Origin: Rhodospirillaceae bacterium
Lineage (GTDB): Bacteria > Pseudomonadota > Alphaproteobacteria > Rhodospirillales > JABHCV01
DNA length: 58,697 bases
Direction of reading: 5' to 3'
Assembly (NCBI GenBank): GCA_018671895.1
Contig: JABHGV010000004.1
Span: 1 to 58,697 of the forward strand
Shown here: one piece after another, positions 49,098 to 56,871 of the stretch
Position numbering within the stretch: position 1 is the first letter of the stretch
Layout of the letters: the number at the start of each line of letters is the position of its first letter
Made by a program: the position numbers and the translations under genes
The notes under the pieces: model-generated
Database searches by the model: none
Told to the model about the DNA's origin: nothing
Seen by the model: only the letters and a program-made list of their open reading frames with translations

Positions 49098-50887
49098 CAG
49101 TACACCCGCTCTTTCGGCTCGATATAGTCGACCTCGTCGGTCAGCGTCCAAGTATGGACCGGGCGGTAGCCGAGCGTCACTTTGCCTTTATCGTCAATCC
49201 AGGCGAGGGAATGCTTCATCCATGTTTCGTCATCACGATCGGGGAAATCCTCGTGGGCGTGGGCACCGCGGCTTTCTTCGCGCGCAACGGCTGAATGAAC
49301 CGTCGCCTGTGCACAGGCCAACAGGTTTTCCAGTTCCAGCGTTTCAACCAGATCGGAATTCCACACCATCGAGCGGTCACTGACTTTAACCTGAGAGATC
49401 GCCTGGGCGATGTCATCGACCTTGCGGCGGCCTTCCTCTAAAGAGCTTTGGGTGCGGAAGACAGCGGCGTCGCGTTGCATGGCGCGTTGCAGTTCCAGTC
49501 TGATTTCCGCCGTCGCCAGTTGTCCTTCGGCATGGCGCAACTTATCGAAGCGACCGAGCGCCTGATCGGCTGAATCGGCGGGCAACGGTTTGTGTGCTGC
49601 ACCGGGCTTGATCAATTCACTGGCGCGAATGGCGGCAGCGCGGCCAAAGACGACAATATCGAGCAGCGAATTGGTGCCCAGACGGTTCGCGCCGTGCACA
49701 GATGCCGAAGCACATTCACCAATCGCCATCAGTCCCGGCGAGACCGCATCGGGCTCACTTTCGGTCGGGCGCAGAACCTCGCCGTGATGGTTGGTCGGAA
49801 TGCCGCCCATATTATAATGCACCGTCGGCAGCACCGGGATCGGCTCGCGACTGGCATCGACACCGGCGAAAATTTTCGCCGTCTCGGTAATGCCCGGCAG
49901 GCGTTCCAGCAACAGGTCGCGACCCAGGTGTTCCAGATGCAAGTGGATATGGTCTTCGTCGGCACCGACGCCCCGGCCTTCGCGAATTTCAATGGTCATG
50001 GCACGGCTGACAACATCGCGCGACGCCAGATCCTTGGCCGTCGGCGCGTAGCGTTCCATGAAACGCTCGCCGGCGGAATTGGTCAGATAACCACCCTCGC
50101 CGCGCGCCCCTTCGGTAATCAGGCAGCCCGACCCGAAAATGCCGGTCGGATGGAACTGCACGAACTCATGATCCTGCAAGGGCAACCCGGCCCGCGCCGC
50201 CATGCCGTTGCCGTCGCCGGTGCAGGTGTGTGCCGAGGTGCACGAGAAATATGCCCGTCCGTAACCGCCAGTCGCCAACACCGTGGTATGGGCTTGAAAC
50301 CGATGAATTGAGCCGTCGTCCAGATTCCACGCAATAGCCCCGCGGCAGGTCCCATCGGCATCCATGATCAAATCGATGACGATGAACTCGACAAAAAACT
50401 CGGCGTCATGTTTCAGGCACTGCTGATACAGGGTATGCAGGATGGCATGGCCGGTACGGTCGGCCGCAGCACAGGCGCGCTCCACCGGAGCCGCACCAAA
50501 ATCGCGCATGTGACCGCCGAACGGGCGTTGGTAAATCTTGCCTTCTTCGTTGCGTGAAAACGGCACGCCGAAATTTTCCAGTTCGTGCACCGCCGGCACC
50601 GCCTCGCGGCACATGTATTCGATGGCGTCCTGATCGCCGAGCCAGTCGGACCCCTTGACCGTGTCATACATATGCCACTGCCAACTGTCTTCGGCCATGT
50701 TGCCAAGTGACGCGCCGATGCCACCCTGGGCGGCGACTGTGTGACTGCGGGTTGGAAACACCTTGGTCAGACAGGCCGTCTTCAACCCGGCGCCGGTCAT
50801 GCCAAGTGTCGCCCTTAAACCCGCGCCACCGGCGCCAATGACCAGAACATCATAAGTGTGATCAGTAATGTCGTAGGCAGCACTCAT
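49097..50887 (-). CDS. sdhA: Succinate dehydrogenase flavoprotein subunit
   Basis: 596 residues from ATG 50887 ([20 protein letters not shown]). The FAD motif [12 protein letters not shown], the covalent-flavin histidine in [14 protein letters not shown], and active-site [20 protein letters not shown] are present. It oxidises succinate to fumarate on the inner membrane. It begins one base after the sdhD stop codon. Confidence 0.98.
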   Translation of the reverse strand: MSAAYDITDHTYDVLVIGAGGAGLRATLGMTGAGLKTACLTKVFPTRSHTVAAQGGIGASLGNMAEDSWQWHMYDTVKGSDWLGDQDAIEYMCREAVPAVHELENFGVPFSRNEEGKIYQRPFGGHMRDFGAAPVERACAAADRTGHAILHTLYQQCLKHDAEFFVEFIVIDLIMDADGTCRGAIAWNLDDGSIHRFQAHTTVLATGGYGRAYFSCTSAHTCTGDGNGMAARAGLPLQDHEFVQFHPTGIFGSGCLITEGARGEGGYLTNSAGERFMERYAPTAKDLASRDVVSRAMTIEIREGRGVGADEDHIHLHLEHLGRDLLLERLPGITETAKIFAGVDASREPIPVLPTVHYNMGGIPTNHHGEVLRPTESEPDAVSPGLMAIGECASASVHGANRLGTNSLLDIVVFGRAAAIRASELIKPGAAHKPLPADSADQALGRFDKLRHAEGQLATAEIRLELQRAMQRDAAVFRTQSSLEEGRRKVDDIAQAISQVKVSDRSMVWNSDLVETLELENLLACAQATVHSAVAREESRGAHAHEDFPDRDDETWMKHSLAWIDDKGKVTLGYRPVHTWTLTDEVDYIEPKERVY

Positions 50888-50888
50888 A

Positions 50889-51239
50889 TCAAGACCTGAA
50901 GGCAATGGTGAAAACAGATAACAGGCAGGAAACCCCGCCGATATAAACGAAGGCCCTTGTTGCGATCAGCGATGACCGCAAGGCCGCTTCGGAATGAATG
51001 TAGTCTTCGATGACCACCTGCAATCCTTGCCCGGTGTGATAGAAGACTGCAACGATCAGCAGCACCATCATCAGCATATTGCCAGGCTCGCCAACCCATG
51101 CGGTGAAGTGCGCATGATCAGCACCGATCAGCGTCAGTGCCGAGGCGACGAACCACAGCGACAGGGGAATCAACGCCAGCGACGACAGCCGCTGTGCCCA
51201 CCAGTGATGAATTCCGCCCGCTGATGACTGTCCACTCAT
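50889..51239 (-). CDS. sdhD: Succinate dehydrogenase membrane anchor subunit
   Basis: 116 residues with three membrane helices. [19 protein letters not shown] holds the conserved His/Trp/Arg/Ser near the quinone site, and [19 protein letters not shown] carries the haem ligand histidine. It begins directly after the sdhC stop (TAAATG). Confidence 0.95.
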   Translation of the reverse strand: MSGQSSAGGIHHWWAQRLSSLALIPLSLWFVASALTLIGADHAHFTAWVGEPGNMLMMVLLIVAVFYHTGQGLQVVIEDYIHSEAALRSSLIATRAFVYIGGVSCLLSVFTIAFRS

Positions 51240-51677
51240 TTACAGCATCCCCGCGTTCATGTAGGCGATGACCCATGTCGCGACCGTCAGCCCCAACGAG
51301 ACAAGGACGACAAGCACACCGCTTGCCCGCAACACCGACATATTAAAGCCGAGGCCAACATCCCAGAACAGATGTCGAATGCCGTTGGCAAGATGATAAA
51401 ACAGCGAAAAGGTCAGCCCGAACAAAAGCACCTGTCCGAACCAGGAGCCGAAAAACCACTGCGCGCGCGCAAACGCATCCGGGCCATAGGCCGCCGCCGA
51501 CAACCAATAGGTCAGCAGGACCGCGCCACCACACAGGGCGACGCCAAACATTCGATGCAGGATCGACAGAATGGATGTGATTTGCGGGTTATAGACCTGC
51601 AAATGGGGTGACAGCGGACGGGAACGGACCGCCTTGCCATCGTTTGTCTGAGCCGTGTTCGTCGAACCTGTGTTCAT
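51240..51677 (-). CDS. sdhC: Succinate dehydrogenase cytochrome b556 subunit
   Basis: 145 residues with three membrane helices. RPLSPHLQVYNPQITSILSI and HRMFGVALCGG are the Sdh-cyt signature; SLFYHLANGIRHLFWDVG contains the haem-binding histidine. First gene of sdhCDAB. Confidence 0.96.
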   Translation of the reverse strand: MNTGSTNTAQTNDGKAVRSRPLSPHLQVYNPQITSILSILHRMFGVALCGGAVLLTYWLSAAAYGPDAFARAQWFFGSWFGQVLLFGLTFSLFYHLANGIRHLFWDVGLGFNMSVLRASGVLVVLVSLGLTVATWVIAYMNAGML

Positions 51678-51717
51678 GTTATTCTAGGCCGAACCTTCCC
51701 TTGCACTCCCCTTATCC

Positions 51718-51746
51718 CGTTTAAAGCCTCCTATGGGGCGAGTCAA
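51718..51746 (-). promoter_or_regulatory. Likely sdhCDAB promoter
   Basis: Minus-strand TTGACT (51746-51741) and TAAACG (51723-51718) are 17 bases apart, about 40 bases upstream of the sdhC ATG. The carA candidate promoter has nearly the same elements. Confidence 0.55.
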
Positions 51747-51753
51747 CGCGGCT

Positions 51754-51766
51754 TGTGCACTGCACA
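51754..51766. promoter_or_regulatory. Palindrome upstream of the sdh promoter
   Basis: TGTGCA-C-TGCACA is a perfect 13-base palindrome placed just upstream of the proposed -35 element, inside the wider run CTTGTGCACTGCACACAA. The position suits an activator site. The regulator is unknown. Confidence 0.45.
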
Positions 51767-51879
51767 CAAAAGCGGGTGTTCAATAGAGCCAGAGAATGCT
51801 CAACGACGGGCACAGAAAAAACGTGCTCGTCCCCTTCATCAAAAATTTCGCCTCAAGGCACACCTATTCAGGGCTCTCC

Positions 51880-52020
51880 CCTAACTATTTGATTTCAAAC
51901 AATTATTAAGTGTTTCTGTGAATATTATTGTGGATAAGGTGTGCGCCAAATGTGAACAGGTCACTTATTTATGCACAGAAAACTGCGTTTTCCCGGGAGT
52001 TAGCCGTTGTAAAAACAGGC
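51880..52020. other. AT-rich stretch with two DnaA-box-like sites
   Basis: TGTGGATAA (51929-51937) is the exact complement of the DnaA box TTATCCACA, and TTATGCACA (51969-51977) differs at one base. They sit in a low-GC stretch between the sdh promoter and the structured region. Two boxes are too few for a chromosomal origin by themselves; they could be a DnaA regulatory site or chance. Confidence 0.4.
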
Positions 52021-52099
52021 CAATATTTAGAGCATCGTAGGCGCACGTGAAAGTGTCGATGCGACGATTTTAACGCCTCGTTTTCTGATGATCCTTTTA

Positions 52100-52738
52100 G
52101 GAGATTCGGCAGGATAAAGCGAAGAAATTGTCGCCCCCGCAATGAGCAGGTGTTCGCACCGTGGCTGGTTACGGGGACGGTGGACTGGTCGGCAACGGAC
52201 AGGACATCGACAAGGAACGAGCCTCATTAACGTGAGGCGGACGCTTCGTTGAATTGGCCGATCCTCCCTGGTGAAGATCGGCATACAAGGCGGCGAAGAC
52301 AAGAACCAGGGATCCGGCCCAGCCGGTGAAAAGGTTCTTGAAGAGGAAAACCGAGATCGGGGTGCCATGCATTCCGGTTACAGGTTTCCGGGGGTTCGCC
52401 CCCAGGGGAGGCATGACGGAAAGTTTCGGCTTTCCGGTCAGGTATTTCCATACTTGTCCGCACCACGAGGCTGGTGAATTGCGTCGACGGTCTGCTTGAA
52501 GCGAAGAACCTTTGCCGGTGCAAGCCGGGGAGTGGGGCTTCGTTGAAACAGACCTCGCAGTCGGATGGTTCGGGCGATTCTCTGCCCAGGGTACGCCCGG
52601 GTATTACGGCAGCGGTGGCGAAAGCCGCTTTACATGTGTGCGGAGCCCTGGCCGGCTCCAATTAGAAACGTCAGGTGTGTCGCTACGGCGACACGAAACA
52701 CAGGTTTCCCAGGATCTGTGTACCTGACGTTTCTTTTT
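52100..52738 (+). ncRNA. Candidate large structured RNA (unassigned class)
   Basis: About 640 bases with no convincing gene but a chain of perfect hairpins: GCCTCA/TGAGGC (52221-52238), GCCGATC/GATCGGC (52257-52282), AAGAACC/GGTTCTT (52301-52339) enclosing CCGGC/GCCGG, GGGGG-TTCG-CCCCC (52390-52403), CGGAAAG/CTTTCCG (52417-52436), CACCA/TGGTG (52461-52476), GGTCTG/CAGACC (52489-52554) enclosing CCGG/CCGG, and GGAGCC/GGCTCC (52642-52659). It ends in a three-way junction: a 13-bp outer stem (52664-52676 with 52722-52734) holding GTGTCGC-TACG-GCGACAC and ACACAG/CTGTGT, then TTTT. TTCG and TACG tetraloops are typical of RNA. RNase P RNA, tmRNA and SRP RNA signatures were not found. The 5' end is not known; the strand is chosen from the final T run. 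Confidence 0.6.
52664..52738 (+). terminator. Three-way-junction 3' element with T run
   Basis: Outer stem AGAAACGTCAGGT/ACCTGACGTTTCT (13 bp, perfect) contains two hairpins, one capped by a C(TACG)G tetraloop. The outer stem runs straight into TTTT (52735-52738). It is larger than a usual intrinsic terminator but has the same logic. Confidence 0.65.
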
Positions 52739-52740
52739 GT

Positions 52741-52880
52741 CTTGATTCTGCCCCTCAAGCGCCGGGCGGGGCTATTCGCCCCTTGGCTTTCTGGTTCACT
52801 GGAAGTCAAAACAAGTTTGGCGACAGGAGCCTGAATCTTCAAATCCTGATACCCGCCGCCAATTTAAACTTGGCTTCCAG
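52741..52880. other. Further hairpins beyond the T run, at the mch 3' side
   Basis: CTTGA/TCAAG (52741-52759), GGGGC-TATTC-GCCCC (52768-52782), and a long nested stem CTGGAAG/CTTCCAG (52799-52880) enclosing AAGTTT/AAACTT (52813-52818 with 52866-52871) and CAGGA/TCCTG. No gene is visible. They may be part of the same RNA locus or the 3' untranslated region of the convergent mch mRNA. Confidence 0.5.
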
Positions 52881-52910
52881 AGACCTTGCCCCGCAGGGCA
52901 TCATATATGG

Positions 52911-53969
52911 CTAATTCCTTCTTGGAATTAGCACCGTATAATCGAAATCGAGGACAACGGACTCGTGATACTTGCCGTCTTCGCCCTTGTCCGGGAAATC
53001 CGCACAGGCGTGATCCTTCGTTGCCACAGTGCGCAAGCGCAAGGCGCCTAAGTCAGATCGGCCGGGAACCTCGATGCGCCCCAGAACTTCGGTCCATGCA
53101 TAGATGGTATCGCCGCCAAACGTCGGCGCCACATGTGATCCGGCATTGATGGCACAGACACGAAAGGCATTGGCAAGACCATTAAATGACAAGGCGCGCG
53201 CCGTACTGATTATGTGCCCGCCGTAAACGATACGCCTGCCGAAGCGGCCATCTTTTTCCACGTGCTGGTTAAAATGAACCCGGGCCGGATTCTGATACAA
53301 GCGCGAGGCCATGGTGTGTTCGGCCTCTTCAATGGTCATGCCATCTACATGATCGATTTTTTCCCCGACCTGATAATCGTCCCAGGTCAACGAGCTGCCC
53401 GCCAGATCAAAATCGTATCCGGCAAGGCTAATGCCTTCTGGTACCACCAGTTCGCGCTCGTCAACAAAGGGGGCAAGGTCAGGAACCACCGTTTCGGGTG
53501 CAGGTGAAGAGGCGTCGCCCTTTCGGACCATCACCCAGCGAACAAAATCCAGCACTGGTTCATCGCGCTGGTTTACCCCCGTCGAGTGAACGTAGACGAC
53601 GCCGGTCTTACTGTTGGAGTTTTCCTTGGCCCCGATCACCTGGGAAACCGTGCGCAGGGTATCGCCCGGATAAACGGCGCCTGCGAAACGCCCGGACGCA
53701 TAACCCAGATTGGCGACCGCATTCAGCGAGATATCAGGAACGGTTTTGCCGAACACTATGTGAAACACCAACAGGTCATCGACAGGCGCGGCTTCAAAGC
53801 CCAACGATATGGCGAACATATCGGACGACTGAACAGCGAAACGCGATCCATAAAGTGCCGTATAGAGGGACACATCGCCTTCAGTCACCGTTCGTGGCGC
53901 GGCATGGACGATTTCCTGTCCCGGCTTAAAATCCTCGAAAAAATTTCCGGGTTCGGTTTTAACGCTCAT
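52911..53969 (-). CDS. mch: Mesaconyl-CoA hydratase-like (two MaoC hot-dog domains)
   Basis: 352 residues. Two MaoC-like hot-dog halves are visible: NFFEDFKPGQEIVHAAPRTV opens the first, and DDYQVGEKIDHVDGMTIEEA the second, with RVHFNQHVEKDGRFGRRIVY after it. The whole matches mesaconyl-C1-CoA hydratase of the ethylmalonyl-CoA pathway, which interconverts mesaconyl-CoA and beta-methylmalyl-CoA. Its ATG overlaps the stop of the malyl-CoA enzyme gene by four bases. A hairpin (CTAATTCC/GGAATTAG) covers its stop codon. Other enoyl-CoA hydratase roles cannot be excluded. Confidence 0.85.
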   Translation of the reverse strand: MSVKTEPGNFFEDFKPGQEIVHAAPRTVTEGDVSLYTALYGSRFAVQSSDMFAISLGFEAAPVDDLLVFHIVFGKTVPDISLNAVANLGYASGRFAGAVYPGDTLRTVSQVIGAKENSNSKTGVVYVHSTGVNQRDEPVLDFVRWVMVRKGDASSPAPETVVPDLAPFVDERELVVPEGISLAGYDFDLAGSSLTWDDYQVGEKIDHVDGMTIEEAEHTMASRLYQNPARVHFNQHVEKDGRFGRRIVYGGHIISTARALSFNGLANAFRVCAINAGSHVAPTFGGDTIYAWTEVLGRIEVPGRSDLGALRLRTVATKDHACADFPDKGEDGKYHESVVLDFDYTVLIPRRN

Positions 53970-54853
53970 TGTCCGGCCTCTGCTTCCATTTCGGCGATAC
54001 GGTCGGCCAATGCAACCAGTCGCCGGGCGTTTTCAACATGCAAATTTTCAACCAGTTTGCCTTCAACGACGACGACGCCCTCGCCCTTTTTAGATGCCTC
54101 TTCGTGGGCATCAATGATGGTTCTCGACCATTCGATCTCATCTTCTGATGGAGCAAAGGCGGCATTGGCAGCGGCGATTGTTTTCGGGTGTATCAGGGTC
54201 TTGCCATCAAAGCCGAGTTCGACCCCCTGACGACAGGCATCTAGAAAACCTTCATCATCGGCAAGGTTCAGATACACCCCATCAAGCACTGCAATTCCGG
54301 CGGCCCGGGCCGCCAGAAGGCATAGCCCCAGACTGGTCAGCATCGGCAGCCGGGCGGGCGTATGGGCGGCGTGCAGGTCCTTGGCAAGGTCCGACGTTCC
54401 CATCACGAAGCCACCTAGGCGCGACGTTGAAAAAGCGATTTCCTCGGCATGCAACGTGCCCATTGGCGTTTCCATCATCGCCCAGATGGCCATATCGTCC
54501 GGTGCACCGGATTCGACCATCAAGTTTTTGGCTTTGCGCACCATGTCGGCGCTTTCCACCTTGGCAAGCAAGATTGCATCGGCCCCGGATGTCGACATGG
54601 CAATGATGTCGTCGCGCCCCCATGGCGTATCCAGCCCGTTTACACGGACCATCAGTTCACGATTTCCATACCCGCCCTGGGCCAGGGCATCGAGAATTTG
54701 TTGACGCGCAATCTCCTTGGCATCCGGGGCTACGGCGTCTTCAAGGTCCAGTATCAATCCGTCTGCGGCAACCGAACGGCCCTTTTCAAGGGCCCGGGCG
54801 TTGGAACCAGGCATGTACAGAACGCTGCGGCGCGGTCGTGATGTTTTTGACAT
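53966..54853 (-). CDS. Malyl-CoA thioesterase/lyase-like protein (Mcl2/CitE family)
   Basis: 295 residues from ATG 54853 (MSKTSRPRRSVLYMPGSNAR), with GGTGG upstream; the reading back to 54937 is not supported. It has the HpcH/HpaI-CitE TIM barrel with LILDLEDAVAPDAK, RVNGLDTPWGRDD, the metal/acid MMETPMGTLHAEEI and FDGKTLIHPKTIAAAN. It resembles (3S)-malyl-CoA thioesterase (Mcl2), which hydrolyses malyl-CoA to malate, more than the true malyl-CoA lyase Mcl1. It is coupled to mch. Lyase activity is the alternative. Confidence 0.8.
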   Translation of the reverse strand: MSKTSRPRRSVLYMPGSNARALEKGRSVAADGLILDLEDAVAPDAKEIARQQILDALAQGGYGNRELMVRVNGLDTPWGRDDIIAMSTSGADAILLAKVESADMVRKAKNLMVESGAPDDMAIWAMMETPMGTLHAEEIAFSTSRLGGFVMGTSDLAKDLHAAHTPARLPMLTSLGLCLLAARAAGIAVLDGVYLNLADDEGFLDACRQGVELGFDGKTLIHPKTIAAANAAFAPSEDEIEWSRTIIDAHEEASKKGEGVVVVEGKLVENLHVENARRLVALADRIAEMEAEAGQ

Positions 54854-55019
54854 TACTCGAGTCCACCTTAATTTATTTCGCACTTGCGAAAAGGCTACAT
54901 CCAGCATAAGAACTTGGCAAGCGTAAGCCTTTTGCAAGTTTCCTATCGTAAGGTGATATCAAATCTTGATAGGGTCGGCTCGTGTATTCGCGTCAACCAA
55001 GGAGCGGCAAGGCAACTAA

Positions 55020-55583
55020 ATGTCAAAGGGCTATTTGCACAACGTCAAATTTCTGGTCGTCGACGATAACGCGTTCATGCGAACGATCATTCGCCGCGTG
55101 CTGGGATTATTGGAAGTCGACGAGGTCCGCGATGTCGCCAACGGCGAAGCAGCCATCAAGATGCTCGAATCCTTTGAGCCTGACATCATCATCACCGACT
55201 GGATGATGGGGCCCATTAACGGCATTGAATTGACGAAAATCATCCGCACGTCAGAAAATATCAAGAACCCATTCACCCCCATCATCATGCTGTCAGCGCA
55301 TTCTGATATCAGCCGAATCTATGAAGCCCGGGACGCTGGCATCAATGAATTCGTGGTCAAGCCGATTTCGGTCAAAACCATGTTTAACCGAATTCAGGCG
55401 GTCATCGACCGGCCGCGCAACTTCGTGCGCGTTGGCGAATATTTCGGCCCTGACCGGCGACGCAGAAAAGTGCCGCAGGATGGCGAAGACCGACGCAGCA
55501 CCCTGCCGAAGCACGTTGGCTCCGGCGAGGCTTCCTTAAGTCAGGACCAAATCAACGAGGCCATGTCGACCCCGGACGATTAA
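55020..55583 (+). CDS. CheY-like response regulator with short C-terminal tail
   Basis: 187 residues. The receiver domain spans about 8-130: Asp15/Asp16 (LVVDDN), phospho-acceptor Asp60 (IIITDWMMGP), Ser92 (MLSAHSD) and Lys114 (VVKPIS). The tail has YFGPDRRRRKVP, a basic motif seen in alphaproteobacterial receiver proteins, and no DNA-binding domain. AAGGAG lies upstream of the start, with AAGGC closer. No kinase gene is nearby; output is unknown. Confidence 0.9.
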   Translation: MSKGYLHNVKFLVVDDNAFMRTIIRRVLGLLEVDEVRDVANGEAAIKMLESFEPDIIITDWMMGPINGIELTKIIRTSENIKNPFTPIIMLSAHSDISRIYEARDAGINEFVVKPISVKTMFNRIQAVIDRPRNFVRVGEYFGPDRRRRKVPQDGEDRRSTLPKHVGSGEASLSQDQINEAMSTPDD

Positions 55584-55607
55584 TGACGATTGGCCCTCGC
55601 CGGGGCG

Positions 55608-56633
55608 TTATTTCTTTAAATGCGTCCGAATCAGTTCTTCGGCAATCTGCACCGTGTTCAGGGCTGCACCCTTGCGCAGGTTGTCAGCCACCACCCAGAA
55701 ATTAATGCCGTTATCAACAGTCGGGTCTGAACGTATACGACTGACGTAGACCGGGTCTTCGCCGGCGCATTCCGCAGGCGTCACGTAGCCTTCATCAACG
55801 CGATGGTCGAGGACGGTAATGCCAGGGGCCTTCTTCAGGGCCTTGCGCGCTTCATCATCAGACACCGAATTGGCGAATTGGACGTTCACAGATTCGGCAT
55901 GACCGATAAATACCGGCACGCGCACACACGTCGCCGTCACCTTGATCTTGGGATCCAGAATTTTCTTCGTCTCGACGACCATTTTCCATTCTTCCTTGGT
56001 CGAGCCGTCATCCATGAACGCATCAATATGCGGAATGGCGTTAAAGGCAATCTGCTTGGTGAACACCTGACGGTTCTTTTCCACCGGATCGTTGACGTAG
56101 ATGCCACGGGTCTGATTGAACAGCTCGTCCATGGCTTCCTTGCCGCCGCCCGATACCGACTGATATGTCGACACCACGACACGTTCGATGGTGCCTAAAT
56201 CGTGCAGCGGCTTCAGCGCCACCACCATCTGGATGGTTGAACAGTTAGGGTTGGCGATTATGCCCTTTTTCTTATAACCGGCGATGGCGTCCGGATTGAC
56301 CTCGGGCACCACCAACGGCACGTCCGGGTCCATGCGAAAGTGCGACGTGTTGTCGATGACAACGGCGCCTGCGGCGACGGCCTTGGGGGCGAATTCCGCC
56401 GAAATCTTGGCACCCGGCGACGACAGCACGATATCGACGCCGGTGAAATCAAAGGTCTCGAGGTTCTCGACCTTGAGGATTTCATCCTCGCCAAATGACA
56501 ACTCACGCCCGACCGAACGGGCCGACGCGAGCGCGATGACTTCTTCGACCGGAAATTCACGCTCGGCTAGAATATTGAGCAATTCACGCCCGACGTTCCC
56601 CGTAGCACCGACGACAGCAACTGTGTATCCCAT
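55608..56633 (-). CDS. asd: Aspartate-semialdehyde dehydrogenase
   Basis: 341 residues from ATG 56633 (MGYTVAVVGATGNVGREL) with GGAAG upstream. NADP-binding GATGNVG; catalytic Cys131 in ANPNCSTIQM; QTRGIYVNDPVEK and the C-terminal RIRSDPTVDNGINFWVVADN are typical. It reduces aspartyl-phosphate to the semialdehyde for Lys, Met, Thr and Ile. Upstream on its strand is a leader with an attenuator (56693-56869). It follows leuB with a 238-base gap. Confidence 0.97.
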   Translation of the reverse strand: MGYTVAVVGATGNVGRELLNILAEREFPVEEVIALASARSVGRELSFGEDEILKVENLETFDFTGVDIVLSSPGAKISAEFAPKAVAAGAVVIDNTSHFRMDPDVPLVVPEVNPDAIAGYKKKGIIANPNCSTIQMVVALKPLHDLGTIERVVVSTYQSVSGGGKEAMDELFNQTRGIYVNDPVEKNRQVFTKQIAFNAIPHIDAFMDDGSTKEEWKMVVETKKILDPKIKVTATCVRVPVFIGHAESVNVQFANSVSDDEARKALKKAPGITVLDHRVDEGYVTPAECAGEDPVYVSRIRSDPTVDNGINFWVVADNLRKGAALNTVQIAEELIRTHLKK

Positions 56634-56703
56634 TTTAATCTTCCATTTCCTTCTACGGTCCGAGACGGCGACCGACTTAAGCCTTTTTTTAAACAAACAA
56701 AAA

Positions 56704-56727
56704 GCCCGCCGGACGATGCCGCGGGCC
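56704..56727 (-). promoter_or_regulatory. Attenuator: terminator/antiterminator before asd
   Basis: Minus-strand hairpin GCCCGC...GCGGGC (56726 to 56704) is followed by TTTTTGTTTG, an intrinsic terminator 70 bases before the asd ATG. GGGCC at 56753-56749 can instead pair with GGCCC at 56727-56723, opening the terminator. A third small stem CTGGC/GCCGG (56767-56763 with 56757-56753) overlaps the leader peptide stop and competes with the antiterminator. Confidence 0.6.
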
Positions 56728-56756
56728 TGATTTAACGCATGCGGTAACGGCCCCGG

Positions 56757-56807
56757 CTAGTCGCCAGTAGTGGTTTTCATTTGGGCTTTGGTCGTTACGA
56801 TAAACAT
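56757..56807 (-). CDS. asd leader peptide (candidate)
   Basis: 16 codons: MFIVTTKAQMKTTTGD. Five Thr, two Lys, two Met and one Ile, all of them products of the pathway through Asd. The TAG stop lies within the small stem before the antiterminator, as in classical thr/his leaders. AGGA lies 13 bases before the ATG, which is far; the inner ATG (MKTTTGD) is a second possible start. No known homologue was recalled. Confidence 0.5.
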   Translation of the reverse strand: MFIVTTKAQMKTTTGD

Positions 56808-56840
56808 GGGTCTTGAACAATCCTGATTAACTGTGGGCGA

Positions 56841-56869
56841 TACATACCGTGCCACCCCGATGATTGCAA
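56841..56869 (-). promoter_or_regulatory. Promoter candidate for the asd leader
   Basis: Minus-strand TTGCAA (56869-56864) and TATGTA (56846-56841) are 17 bases apart, between the leuB stop (56872) and the leader peptide. Transcription would start near 56835, giving about 28 bases before the leader ATG. Confidence 0.5.
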
Positions 56870-56871
56870 GC

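Noticed and set aside
51880-51980. Chromosomal replication origin
   Set aside because: Only two DnaA boxes and no typical origin neighbours (dnaA, hemE, parAB, gidA); noted as a minor finding instead.
52227-52661. 144-codon minus-strand frame in the structured region
   Set aside because: Its composition is Arg/Pro/Ser-rich without a domain, and the same bases form many perfect hairpins. No ribosome-binding site is visible. Kept as RNA instead, though homologues could change this.
52100-52738. RNase P RNA, tmRNA or SRP RNA
   Set aside because: The conserved GAGGAAAGTCC core of RNase P, the tRNA-like ends and ANDN-type tag of tmRNA, and the SRP GNRA/asymmetric-loop core were looked for by eye on both strands and not found.
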